64,000 nt of DNA from Candidatus Eremiobacteraceae bacterium. Its GTDB lineage: Bacteria > Vulcanimicrobiota > Vulcanimicrobiia > Eremiobacterales > Eremiobacteraceae. The DNA is taken from assembly GCA_035314825.1 (NCBI GenBank), contig DATFYX010000072.1:62001-126000 (forward strand). Direction: 5' to 3'. The translations under genes were made by a program, and so were the position numbers. Below, piece by piece: positions 16,082 through 24,733 of this stretch (positions within the stretch are counted from its first letter, which is position 1; each line of letters begins with the position of its first letter). Under the pieces are notes generated by a model. It saw nothing but the letters and a program-made list of their open reading frames with translations. It made no database searches and was not told where the DNA came from.

Positions 16082-16707
16082 CCCGAGGGCTGTTCGTCAC
16101 CTTCGAGGGCATCGAAGGAGCGGGCAAGACGACGCAGGTCCGCCTGTTGCACGATTATCTGGCGCAGACGACGATCCCGTTCATCTTCACGCGCGAGCCG
16201 GGCGGCACCCCGCTCGGAGAACGTTTGCGCGAACTGCTCATCGATCCGCTCGGCCAGATGTCGCGCGAAGCGGAAGCGCTGCTGCTCTCAGCCTCGCGCG
16301 CCGAGCTGGTCGACAAGGTGATCGAGCCGGCGCTCGATGAGGGCCGCATCGTCGTGTGCGACCGCTTCTGGGATGCGACGCTCGCCTACCAGGGATACGG
16401 GCGCAAGCTGCCGGTCGAGACGCTCATGCAGATCACGATGTTCGCGGCGCGCAACCTCGCGCCGGATCTGACCTTTTTGCTGGACATACCGGTGGAGGTC
16501 TCGCGCGAACGCCTGCGCGGGCGGCGGCGGACGGCCGATCGCATGGAGCGCGAGAAACTCGATTTCCACGAACGCGTCGCGGAGGGCTATCGCCGCGTGG
16601 CCGCGGCAGACCCCGGCCGCGTGATCATGCTCGACGGAACGCGACCCGAAGACGAACTGGCGGCGCAGATCCGCGAAGTCGTCTTGACGCGCCGCACGGG
16701 CGCGTAG
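16078..16707 (+). CDS. tmk: Thymidylate kinase
   Basis: It phosphorylates dTMP to dTDP. The P-loop FEGIEGAGKTTQ, REPGGTPLGE (DRX-type region), VCDRFWDATLAYQGYGR and the LID segment LRGRRRTADRME are all present. The first canonical start codon, TTG 16147, lies after the P-loop and would destroy it. The frame upstream has no ATG, GTG or TTG near. ATA at 16078 overlaps the preceding TAG and sits 7 bases behind GGAGG, giving 209 residues, the normal size. CTG 16090 is the alternative. Confidence 0.88.
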   Translation: MARGLFVTFEGIEGAGKTTQVRLLHDYLAQTTIPFIFTREPGGTPLGERLRELLIDPLGQMSREAEALLLSASRAELVDKVIEPALDEGRIVVCDRFWDATLAYQGYGRKLPVETLMQITMFAARNLAPDLTFLLDIPVEVSRERLRGRRRTADRMEREKLDFHERVAEGYRRVAAADPGRVIMLDGTRPEDELAAQIREVVLTRRTGA

Positions 16708-16742
16708 GCGCGTCCGCGCGAATCGCCGAACCCCGAGGCGCT

Positions 16743-17837
16743 GTGCCCAAGAGAAAGCCCGAGACGGTCGTCGAGCCGCCGCCTAGGCCGCCCGCACCCA
16801 AGCGCTTCGTCGATCAAGAGCAGGTCGTCGAGTACTTCCGGCGCGTCGGACGCGACGGTCTTGCGCATGCCTACATCTTCTACGGTCCGCGCGGCGTCGG
16901 CAAGAAGACGTTCGCTCACGCGTTGGCGCTGACGCTGCAGTGCGAGAACCCCGAGTCGTTTCCAGCCGGCTATTGCGGGGAGTGCAGCGCCTGCAGGCGC
17001 GGCTTGGCGGGCAGTTCGGGCGACACGATCGTGGTCGACGAGGACTTCGTGCGCGCGGCCGACGCGTTCGCCGGCAAGCAAGAGCGCAAGACCAGCGACA
17101 TCGGGATCGAGACGAGCCGGCGCATCATCCAGCTCATGAACCTCAAGAGCTACGAGGGCAACAAGCTCGTCGCCATCCTGCCCGACTTCGACAACGTCAC
17201 CAACGATGCGACGTATAACGCGCTGCTCAAGGAGCTGGAGGAGCCGAATCCCGGCAAGCTCTTCCTCATCACGACCGAGCATCTCGAGAGCATCATCGAC
17301 ACCATCCGGTCGCGCTGCGCACTGGTGCGCTTCGATCCCATCGGCGAGAAGGAGATCGAGCGGCAGCTCGTGGCCGAGTACGATGTGCCACGCGCGCGCG
17401 CCGCGGAGATCGCACGCCGCGCACAAGGCAGCCTCGGCGACGCGATCGACGAGCTCGACGAAGATGCCGCTGCGCTGCGCGCCGCCGCGCGCGAATGGCT
17501 GCTCGCCTGTCTGCGCACGCCGGACCGGCTGCCGCCTATGCCCGAGTTCGACAAAGACGACCGCGAAGAAGCACGGCGCCAGCTGGGCGAGGTGCTGCGC
17601 CAGGCTCGAGTGACGGCGCGAGACGTCATGGTGAGCGCGCTTGGCAACAAGAAAGCGCTCTTCGATGCGTCTGCGGCCGGCGAGTACCAGAAAACGGTAA
17701 GCGCGCTCGGCGCCGACGCCGCGCGCAAGGCGGCCGATGCCATCGATGCGATCAAGGAGGCCGACAGGGTCGCGGGAACCAACGTCGCTCCGGCCACCAC
17801 GTTCGGCTGGCTCCAGATCCAATTGCGCAGCCTGTGA
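16743..17837 (+). CDS. holB: DNA polymerase III delta' subunit (clamp loader)
   Basis: The AAA+ clamp-loader subunit has LAHAYIFYGPRGVGKKTFA (P-loop), a four-Cys zinc module LQCENPESFPAGYCGECSAC, TYNALLKELEEPNPG and LFLITTEHLESIIDTIRSRC (sensor 1 and SRC motif). The 364-residue length and its place directly after tmk fit delta' (holB) rather than dnaX. GTG 16743 has a weak GAGG ahead. Its stop overlaps the next gene's ATG by one base. Confidence 0.88.
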   Translation: MPKRKPETVVEPPPRPPAPKRFVDQEQVVEYFRRVGRDGLAHAYIFYGPRGVGKKTFAHALALTLQCENPESFPAGYCGECSACRRGLAGSSGDTIVVDEDFVRAADAFAGKQERKTSDIGIETSRRIIQLMNLKSYEGNKLVAILPDFDNVTNDATYNALLKELEEPNPGKLFLITTEHLESIIDTIRSRCALVRFDPIGEKEIERQLVAEYDVPRARAAEIARRAQGSLGDAIDELDEDAAALRAAAREWLLACLRTPDRLPPMPEFDKDDREEARRQLGEVLRQARVTARDVMVSALGNKKALFDASAAGEYQKTVSALGADAARKAADAIDAIKEADRVAGTNVAPATTFGWLQIQLRSL

Positions 17838-18475
17838 TGGACCGGCGCGCATTTCTCGCCGCATCGCTGACGGTCGCGTCGTCGCTGCGCTGGCTGCGCG
17901 CGGGCGGGCTGCTCGCCGGCGATCCTATCGCGGTAGCAGCGCCGGCCGGCCCAGCGGGCCAGCCCGCCAGCGCCGTCTTCAGCGCGATCGTCGTAGCACT
18001 GCTGCCATTTGACGATCCGCATTTCCCGCTCACGCCCGCCCAGGTCACCGCCGGGGCCGCTAAGCTCACCGCGCTCGACAACGACGCCGCGCTGCAGCGC
18101 AATCTCGCGCTCTTCGATGATCTCTCGGCGTTCGCCGCGCCGCCGGACTCGCTCGTCGCGGCCGAGGTGGCGATGTATCCGCCCGAGCAGAATGAGAAAG
18201 GCGTCGCCTCGCCTGGCAACGCGCGCGTCGCGGCAGACGCGCATGCCTATCAGGCGCAAAGCGCGCATTGGCCGGCTGGGGCCACGTCGTTCCGACAGCT
18301 CCCGCTCGCCGACGGGCGGGCGTATATGATGCTGTGGGCCCACAGCTCGCTCGGCCTGCGCCGGCGCTTCTATCGCTCCGTGAAGACGCTGGTCATGGCC
18401 GCGGCATACTCGATGGATGCGGCGTGGCCGGCCATCGGCTACGCCGGCCCGCTGCTCCACGCGCGGACGCCGTGA
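17837..18475 (+). CDS. Gluconate 2-dehydrogenase subunit 3-like protein
   Basis: The 212-residue small subunit of a membrane-associated FAD dehydrogenase opens MDRRAFLAASLTVASSL, a twin-arginine-like export signal. It is followed by an Ala/Pro-rich segment and a helical domain with FSAIVVALLPFDDPHFP, the family's start. It is translationally coupled to the GMC oxidoreductase (GTGA overlap), the partner flavoprotein, which it may carry across the membrane by hitch-hiking. Confidence 0.7.
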   Translation: MDRRAFLAASLTVASSLRWLRAGGLLAGDPIAVAAPAGPAGQPASAVFSAIVVALLPFDDPHFPLTPAQVTAGAAKLTALDNDAALQRNLALFDDLSAFAAPPDSLVAAEVAMYPPEQNEKGVASPGNARVAADAHAYQAQSAHWPAGATSFRQLPLADGRAYMMLWAHSSLGLRRRFYRSVKTLVMAAAYSMDAAWPAIGYAGPLLHARTP

Positions 18476-20049
18476 ACGGCCTCGATGCCGACATCCTGAT
18501 CGTGGGCGCCGGCGCGGCAGGCGGCGTCATGGCCGCGACGCTCTCGGAGTTCACCAACAAGAAGATCGTGCTGCTGGAGAAGGGCGGCTACTACACCCAC
18601 GAGTTCTTCGATCAGCGCGAGCTCGACATGAGCGTGCTCTACGCGCAGCGCGGCGCGCGCGCGACGCAGGACGGATCGATGCCGGTGCAAGGCGGTGAAT
18701 GCGTCGGGGGCGGCACGACGGTCAACTTCGCGCTGTGCTTCGATCCGCGTCAAGACGTGTGGGGCCGCTGGCGCCACGATTACGGAGCAGGCCCGTTCTC
18801 GTTCGACCGCACCGCCAACGACTTAGGCATCAGCGGGCTCAACATGGCGACGTGCCTTGCAGAGGTGCGCCGGCGCATCAACGTGCACCAGGCCGCGGAC
18901 GCCGAGGTCAACGACAACAATCGCGTGTTCGCCGCCGGGTGCAAGGCGCTTGGCATCCCCACCAAGCGTTTCGAGCTCAACATGGTGGACTGCATCGGCT
19001 GCGGCTACTGCGGCCAAGGCTGCGCGTACGATCGCAAGATGAGCACGATGGCGACCTATGTGCGCGACGCGCTGCGCCGCAACGTGCAGCTCATCCATCA
19101 TTGCGACGTCGAGTCGATCCAGTTCGCGCAACGCGGCAACGACCGGGTTCCCACCGGCGCGACGGCGACGGTGCGGCCGACATCGGCCGGCTCGGAGCGC
19201 AATTCGGTCGAGCCCGGACCGCTCGCCATCGGCGCGAAGGTCGTGATCCTGAGCGCGGGCGCGATCGAGACGCCGGCGCTCTTGCAACGCTCGCGCGTGC
19301 CCGACCCGAACCAGCTCATCGGATCCGGCCTCGTGCTGCACCCGAGCTTGCCGGTCGCGGGCGCGTTCGACCATGCGCTCGTGAACTATCGCGGCATCAC
19401 GGGCACCATCTACAGCGATCACTTCTATCAAAGCCACGGCTTGTATTACGAGTGCCTGTTCGATCACCCGGTCAGCGCTTCAGTCGCGCTGCCCGGCATC
19501 GCCGGCGATCATTTCTCTTTGATGTCGCGCTACTCGAATCTCGCCGGCTTCGGCGCGATGCTGATCGATGCGTCCGATGCGCATAACCGCGTCACGTGGG
19601 ACGATGCGGTTGGTGCGACGGCGATCCGCTATCGCCTCAGCGAAGATGACAAGAACCGGCTGCGCTTCGCCGCGCGCACGGGGGTGGAGATCATGCTCGC
19701 CGCCGGCGCGAAAGAGGCGGTGCTGACGTCAGAAGAACAGCTTCCCGGTCTCCCAAGCGCGCGTTTCACGAACTCCGCGCAAGCGCGAGCGTGCGATCAA
19801 CTGCAGTTCTTGCCGTGTCAGACGTTCCTGACGTCGGCGCACTGCCAGGCCACCGCGAAGATGGGTGAGGACCCCAAACGCTGCGTCGTCAACTCGCGCG
19901 GTGAGCTCTACGGATCCAGAAATCTCATCGTGTGCGACGCGTCGGTGTTCCCGACGTCGTGCGGCGCCAACCCGATGATCTCGGTGATGACGCTGGCGCG
20001 CTATCAGGGCAGACGGATCGTCGGGGAGCTGGGGCGATACGGCCTCTAG
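18472..20049 (+). CDS. GMC-family FAD oxidoreductase with Cys cluster
   Basis: The 525-residue flavoprotein has the Rossmann loop DILIVGAGAAGGVMAATL, GGECVGGGTTVNFALCFD and a C-terminal SCGANPMISVMTLARYQG, all GMC (glucose-methanol-choline) features. A cluster CIGCGYCGQGCAYDRK (about residue 177) is typical of alcohol-oxidase-like bacterial GMC dehydrogenases and could hold an Fe-S or metal site. It likely oxidises an alcohol, sugar or sterol and passes electrons to the membrane chain via the small subunit. No cytochrome subunit is adjacent. Confidence 0.85.
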   Translation: MNGLDADILIVGAGAAGGVMAATLSEFTNKKIVLLEKGGYYTHEFFDQRELDMSVLYAQRGARATQDGSMPVQGGECVGGGTTVNFALCFDPRQDVWGRWRHDYGAGPFSFDRTANDLGISGLNMATCLAEVRRRINVHQAADAEVNDNNRVFAAGCKALGIPTKRFELNMVDCIGCGYCGQGCAYDRKMSTMATYVRDALRRNVQLIHHCDVESIQFAQRGNDRVPTGATATVRPTSAGSERNSVEPGPLAIGAKVVILSAGAIETPALLQRSRVPDPNQLIGSGLVLHPSLPVAGAFDHALVNYRGITGTIYSDHFYQSHGLYYECLFDHPVSASVALPGIAGDHFSLMSRYSNLAGFGAMLIDASDAHNRVTWDDAVGATAIRYRLSEDDKNRLRFAARTGVEIMLAAGAKEAVLTSEEQLPGLPSARFTNSAQARACDQLQFLPCQTFLTSAHCQATAKMGEDPKRCVVNSRGELYGSRNLIVCDASVFPTSCGANPMISVMTLARYQGRRIVGELGRYGL

Positions 20050-20849
20050 CCCAGCCGCGCTCCTTGGAGCGCCGAGCCGCACGTGCAGGTGCGTTCCTTG
20101 GGCATGCGCGCCACCATTTCGTGGATCACCAGCTTGACGCGTTCGTTGTTCTCGGTGAACACTTTGATCACGCCCTCGTGGGTCACCGGCTCGATGCCCT
20201 CCTCGCCCTCAAGCCCGACGTCGTAATCGGTGATGAGCGAGATGTTCGCGTAGCACATCTCCAGTTCGCGCGCGAGATAGGCCTCCGGGTACTGGGTCAT
20301 GTTGATGACCTCCCAGCCGGCCGACGCGTACCAGCGGCTCTCGGCCACCGTCGAGAAGCGCGGTCCCTGGATGCACACCACGGTGCCGCGCTCGTGCACC
20401 GGGATCTCGAGCTTGCCGATGACGTCGATCGCGAGATCGCGCACCTGCGGGCAGTACGGATGAGCGAACGAGACGTGCGTGGTCACCGGTCCGTCATAGA
20501 ACGTGTCCTTGCGCGCGTTCGTGCGGTCCACCAGCTGGTCGGAGACGACGAAATCGCCGGGCTTCACCCAACCTTGCAGCGAGCCCGCCGCGGTGGGCCC
20601 GATGATGCGCTGCACGCCCAGCTCTTTCATCGCCCACAGGTTGGCGCGGTAGTTGATCATGTGCGGCGGCAGGGAATGCGTCTTGCCGTGGCGCGGCAGG
20701 AATGCGACATGCCGGCCGCCTATCTCGCCGACCGCGACGACGTCCGACGGCGCGCCGTAGGGCGTCTCGATCTTGATCTCGTGCATGCCGTCGATCAGCG
20801 AGTAGAACCCTGAGCCTCCGAAGACGCCGATCTCGGCCGAATGCGCCAT
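20046..20849 (-). CDS. mtnP: S-methyl-5'-thioadenosine phosphorylase
   Basis: It cleaves methylthioadenosine from polyamine synthesis into adenine and methylthioribose 1-phosphate. Visible are IGVFGGSGFY, VAFLPRHGKTHSLPPHMINYRANLWA, GTVVCIQGPRFSTVAES and INMTQYPEAYLARELEMCYANISL. These match the PNP/MTAP family-2 signature, and MTQ rather than MTN favours MTA as substrate. The Cys-rich tail RTCTCGSAL is typical. Its stop overlaps the GMC gene's stop within CTAG. It is 4 bases downstream of the BFN gene and probably in one operon with it. Confidence 0.92.
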   Translation of the reverse strand: MAHSAEIGVFGGSGFYSLIDGMHEIKIETPYGAPSDVVAVGEIGGRHVAFLPRHGKTHSLPPHMINYRANLWAMKELGVQRIIGPTAAGSLQGWVKPGDFVVSDQLVDRTNARKDTFYDGPVTTHVSFAHPYCPQVRDLAIDVIGKLEIPVHERGTVVCIQGPRFSTVAESRWYASAGWEVINMTQYPEAYLARELEMCYANISLITDYDVGLEGEEGIEPVTHEGVIKVFTENNERVKLVIHEMVARMPKERTCTCGSALQGARLG

Positions 20850-20853
20850 CGCG

Positions 20854-21333
20854 TCAGGACTCGGTCTTGAAATCGCTGGGCTTGAGGCTTTCGATGTACT
20901 TTTTGAAGCGCTGCAGCTCTTCTTCCTCAGCCTTCTTGTCGTACACCGATTCTTCCAGGACGATCTTGTCGCTCACGTAGATGGGCGCATTGGCGCGCAA
21001 CGCGAGCGCGATGCAGTCGCTGGGGCGCGCGTCGATCTCCTGATCCTCGCCGTTGCACTCGAGCACCAGCTTCGCGAAGAACGTGCTGTCGCGGATGTCG
21101 TGAATGACGATCTTCGTCAGCTTCGCGTTGAGGCTGTCGAGCATCGACTTCATGAGATCGTGCGAAAGCGGACGCGGCACGGCCTGGCCTTCGAGCGCGA
21201 GCTGGATCGCGGTGGCCTCGAAGGCTCCGATCAAAATCGGCAAGTAGCGCCTGCCCTCCAAGTCCTTGAGTATCACCACTGGATCATGTGTGAGCAGGTC
21301 GATGCCGAGCTTATCCACTTTCATCTGGCGCAT
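20854..21333 (-). CDS. Bifunctional nuclease (BFN/DUF151) domain protein
   Basis: The 159-residue protein matches the BFN family throughout: LLTHDPVVILKDLEGRRYLPI, IGAFEATAIQLALEG, RPLSHDLMKSMLDSLNA and IDARPSDCIALALRANAPIYV. A charged C-terminal helix follows. The family has reported RNase/DNase activity in plants and is conserved in many bacteria with unclear role. Confidence 0.9.
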   Translation of the reverse strand: MRQMKVDKLGIDLLTHDPVVILKDLEGRRYLPILIGAFEATAIQLALEGQAVPRPLSHDLMKSMLDSLNAKLTKIVIHDIRDSTFFAKLVLECNGEDQEIDARPSDCIALALRANAPIYVSDKIVLEESVYDKKAEEEELQRFKKYIESLKPSDFKTES

Positions 21334-21433
21334 GTGAAATCGACGCGCCCTTCGCGCAGAAAAATGGTGGTTCCTATCGTATCGGACGGCGCGGCGCAGG
21401 ACCGTCCGACGACGCCCTGGAAGGCCGCGGGCC

Positions 21434-22288
21434 GTGCAAGCGACGCCGACTCCCGCCGCGCCAGCGTTTCCCGGCGCGCCCTCGTCTGCATATCACGCGC
21501 TTCTCGTCCAAGGCTACGAGACCGCGGGCGCGTTGCTCGTCGCCTTTATCGTGTGGCGCCTCACCCACGCCGGCATCGATCGCTTTTTCGCACGCCGGCT
21601 GCTGCTGCGCCATCCGCGCATCTCGACGTACCTGCAGCCGCTCAAGTCGATCGTCGACATCGCCGTCGCGGTCGTGTTCGTGCTGGTCCTGCTCGATATC
21701 TGGCATATCAACGTCGGTCCGGCGATCTGGTCGGCGGGCGCCATCACGGCCGTGCTTGCATTCGGCGCGCAGTGGGTCGTGCGCGACCTGCTGGCCGGCT
21801 ACTCGATCTTCGCCGAGAACCAGTTCGAAGTCGGCGACCGCATCGAGATCCTCACCGGCATCAACAGCCAGCTCGCGGGCATGGTCGAGGCGATCGGCTT
21901 GCGCAGCACGCGCATCGTCGACCGGCACGGACGCACGGTGTTCATCGCCAACGGCAACATCTACGCCGTCACCAATCTGAGCAAAGGGGTCAAGCGGCTC
22001 GAGATCAGCGTGCCATTGGCCTGGCACGATTCGGTGCAGAACATGAAGCGCGAGATCCTGACGATCGCGACCGGTGCGGTGGCGGGCTCGAAGATCGATC
22101 CCAAGAATCTCGAGGTCTCGCTCGACGATTTCAGCACCGCCGAGGCCAGCTTTCGCATCTCCATCCGCACGCCCGACGCGTTCTTGGACGCGGACGAGAG
22201 CACCGTGCGCGAGCGCATCGCCGCGGCGCTGCAGACCAAAGGATGGCTGCCCGCCGGCGAGGCCTCCGACAGCACGGCGCAGAGCTGA
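21434..22288 (+). CDS. Small-conductance mechanosensitive channel (MscS family)
   Basis: The 284-residue membrane protein has TM segments at about 28-45, 68-88 and 95-118. The pore helix and beta-domain signature is AGAITAVLAFGAQWVVRDLLAGYSIFAENQFEVGDRIEI. A cytoplasmic beta domain follows (VDRHGRTVFIANGNI). It releases solutes on hypo-osmotic shock. GTG start. The stop overlaps the ychF ATG (TGATG). Confidence 0.9.
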   Translation: MQATPTPAAPAFPGAPSSAYHALLVQGYETAGALLVAFIVWRLTHAGIDRFFARRLLLRHPRISTYLQPLKSIVDIAVAVVFVLVLLDIWHINVGPAIWSAGAITAVLAFGAQWVVRDLLAGYSIFAENQFEVGDRIEILTGINSQLAGMVEAIGLRSTRIVDRHGRTVFIANGNIYAVTNLSKGVKRLEISVPLAWHDSVQNMKREILTIATGAVAGSKIDPKNLEVSLDDFSTAEASFRISIRTPDAFLDADESTVRERIAAALQTKGWLPAGEASDSTAQS

Positions 22289-23379
22289 TGTCGCTCGCCT
22301 GCGGCATCGTCGGACTCCCCAACGTCGGCAAGTCGACGCTCTTCAACGCGATCACGCGCAGCAGCGTCGCTGCCGCCAACTATCCGTTCAGCACCATCGA
22401 TCCCAACGTCGGCATCGTGCCCGTGCCCGATCCGCGCCTCGGCGTGTTGGCGGAGATCTTCGCGAGCAAGCAGATCGTGCCGTCCACCACGACGTTCGTC
22501 GACATCGCCGGTCTGGTGCGCGGCGCATCCAAGGGCGAAGGTCTCGGCAATGCGTTTCTGTCGCACATCCGCGAAGTGGACGCCATCGCGATGGTCGTGC
22601 GCTGTTTCGAGGACGGCAACGTCGTGCACGTGGAAGAGCGGCCCGATGCGTTGCGCGACATCGACATCATCACCGTCGAGTTGGCATTGGCCGATCTTGC
22701 GACGGTGGAGAAACGGCTTGAGAAAGCGCGCGCACGCGCCAAGGCCGACCCCAAACTCGCGCCCGAGGTCAACGCGCTCGAGCGACTGAGCGCGGGATTG
22801 AACGAGGGAAAACCGGCGCGCATCGTGGCGCGCGACGAGCTCGAAACAGCGCTGGCGAAGGAGCTGTCGCTGCTCACCGCCAAGCCGCTTCTCTACGTCG
22901 CGAATGTCGATGAAGCAAGCCTGAAATTAGAGCCCCCGCAAGTCGCCGCGGTGCGAGCGCGAGCGGCGTCTGAACAGGCCGAGTGCATCGTCGTCTGCGC
23001 CAAGCTCGAGGCCGAGCTGGCGGCCCTGCCGCCCGATGAGGCCGAGGCATACGCCAAAGAACTGGGAGTGGAGCAAAGCGGCTTGGACCGGCTGATCGTC
23101 GGCGCCTACCGCCTCCTCAATCTGATGACCTTTCTCACGGCCGGCGAGAAGGAGACGCGCGCTTGGACCATCGAGCGCGGCACCAAAGCTCCGCAGGCCG
23201 CCGGCAAGATCCATAGCGACATCGAGCGCGGTTTCATCCGCGCGGAGATCGCGTCGTACGACGACCTCGCGCGCCTGCGCACTCTCGCAGCCGTCCGCGA
23301 AGCCGGGCTCTTGCGCTCCGAAGGTCGCGACTACGTGATGCAAGAGGGCGACGTCGTCAACTTCAAGTTCAACGTGTAA
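22288..23379 (+). CDS. ychF: Ribosome-associated ATPase YchF (Obg family)
   Basis: The 363-residue P-loop protein begins MSLACGIVGLPNVGKSTLFN, then YPFSTIDPNVGIV, DIAGLVRGASKGEGLGNAFL and a C-terminal TGS-like domain ending MQEGDVVNFKFNV. It has the YchF-specific N-x-x-E type base recognition region (YVANVDE), which favours ATP. It binds ribosomes and acts in stress response. The ATG fits the family's exact N-terminus. Confidence 0.96.
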   Translation: MSLACGIVGLPNVGKSTLFNAITRSSVAAANYPFSTIDPNVGIVPVPDPRLGVLAEIFASKQIVPSTTTFVDIAGLVRGASKGEGLGNAFLSHIREVDAIAMVVRCFEDGNVVHVEERPDALRDIDIITVELALADLATVEKRLEKARARAKADPKLAPEVNALERLSAGLNEGKPARIVARDELETALAKELSLLTAKPLLYVANVDEASLKLEPPQVAAVRARAASEQAECIVVCAKLEAELAALPPDEAEAYAKELGVEQSGLDRLIVGAYRLLNLMTFLTAGEKETRAWTIERGTKAPQAAGKIHSDIERGFIRAEIASYDDLARLRTLAAVREAGLLRSEGRDYVMQEGDVVNFKFNV

Positions 23380-23385
23380 GGAACG

Positions 23386-24708
23386 ATGATGGCAACCAAA
23401 GTCGAGAACAGCCAACCGCAGGGGGCGCTTCAGACCAAGGAGCGCTACGCGCACGAACCGGGAGTGTTCGGCGAGGCGATCGCCTATTTCAATGAAGCTG
23501 CCGATCGGCTCGATCTGAGCAAGACCATCCGGCGCATCCTGACCCACCCCTCGCGCCAGATGATCATCTCGATCCCGTTCCAGCGCGACAACGGCGAGTT
23601 CGAGGTCTTCACCGGCTACCGGGTCCAGTACAATTTCGCGCGCGGTCCGGCCAAGGGCGGCATCCGCTACCATCCCGGCGTGACGCTCGATGAAGTGACG
23701 GCGCTGGCGTTTTGGATGACGTGGAAATGCGCGGTGGTGGACCTCCCGTTCGGCGGCGGCAAAGGCGGCGTGACATGCGATCCTTCAAAGCTGTCGATCG
23801 GCGAGCTCGAGCGGCTGACGCGCCGCTACACGGCCGAGATCATCGAAGTGATCGGTCCTGACAAGGACGTCCCTGCCCCCGACGTCGGCACCAACGCGCA
23901 GACGATGGCCTGGGTGATGGACACGGTGTCCATGCACTTGCGCGCGCATACGCCGGCGGTGGTCACGGGCAAGCCGCTGTGCGTCGGCGGTTCGCGCGGA
24001 CGCGTGGAGGCCACCGGGCGCGGCGTGATGATCTGCATCGAAGCGGCGTTGGAGAAGATGGGCAGACAGCTGCGCGGGCAGCGCGTCGCCGTGCAAGGCT
24101 TCGGCAACGTCGGCTCGATCACGGCGCGGCTGCTGCACGAGCGGGGCGCCATCATCGTCGGCATCAGCGATCAATTCACCGGCCTGCACGACAAGAGCGG
24201 CATCGACCCGAACGCCGCGATCGAATACATCGCGCAGCCGAAGAACACCAAGCACAGTCTCGAAGGTTTTCCGGGGGCGACGCCGGTGAGCAACACGCAG
24301 CTGATCGAGCTCGACTGCGACATCCTCGTGCCGGCCGCAATCGAGAACCAGATCACCGAGAAGAACGCGCGTCACATCAAGGCGTTTCTCATCGCCGAGG
24401 GCGCGAACGGTCCGACCACGCCAGAGGCCCACAAGATCCTGTCGGACGCCGGCATCACGATCATCCCCGATATCCTCGCCAACGCCGGCGGCGTGACGGT
24501 CTCGTATTTCGAGTGGGTGCAGGACCGCATGGGCTACTACTGGCGCGAGAGCGAGGTCAACGAGCGCCTCAAAGATGTGATGCGCGAGAACTTCGACGAG
24601 GTCTGGAACATGGCCGAGCGCTACAAAGCGCCGCTGCGCCAGGCGGCATACATGCTTGCCATCCGCCGCGTGGTCGACTGCTATCAGACGCGCGGCATCT
24701 ACGCGTAA
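23386..24708 (+). CDS. gdhA: Glu/Leu/Phe/Val dehydrogenase, probably glutamate dehydrogenase
   Basis: The 440-residue enzyme interconverts glutamate and 2-oxoglutarate. It has VQYNFARGPAKGGIRYHP, the catalytic-lysine motif LPFGGGKGGVTCDP, VPAPDVGTNAQTMAWVMD and the nucleotide fold QRVAVQGFGNVG. These match hexameric GDHs. The ATG start lies 6 bases past ychF behind AAGGAACG. Confidence 0.93.
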   Translation: MMATKVENSQPQGALQTKERYAHEPGVFGEAIAYFNEAADRLDLSKTIRRILTHPSRQMIISIPFQRDNGEFEVFTGYRVQYNFARGPAKGGIRYHPGVTLDEVTALAFWMTWKCAVVDLPFGGGKGGVTCDPSKLSIGELERLTRRYTAEIIEVIGPDKDVPAPDVGTNAQTMAWVMDTVSMHLRAHTPAVVTGKPLCVGGSRGRVEATGRGVMICIEAALEKMGRQLRGQRVAVQGFGNVGSITARLLHERGAIIVGISDQFTGLHDKSGIDPNAAIEYIAQPKNTKHSLEGFPGATPVSNTQLIELDCDILVPAAIENQITEKNARHIKAFLIAEGANGPTTPEAHKILSDAGITIIPDILANAGGVTVSYFEWVQDRMGYYWRESEVNERLKDVMRENFDEVWNMAERYKAPLRQAAYMLAIRRVVDCYQTRGIYA

Positions 24709-24733
24709 CGCCTAGCCGAAGCGGAGTCTTTGC

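Noticed and set aside
16356-16742. Upstream extension of the holB frame through tmk
   Set aside because: It is a shadow of the tmk coding frame; the delta' fold starts after GTG 16743.
21100-22287. Upstream extension of the ychF frame by almost 400 codons
   Set aside because: The extension is Arg/His-rich shadow over the MscS gene. YchF proteins begin exactly at the ATG at 22288.
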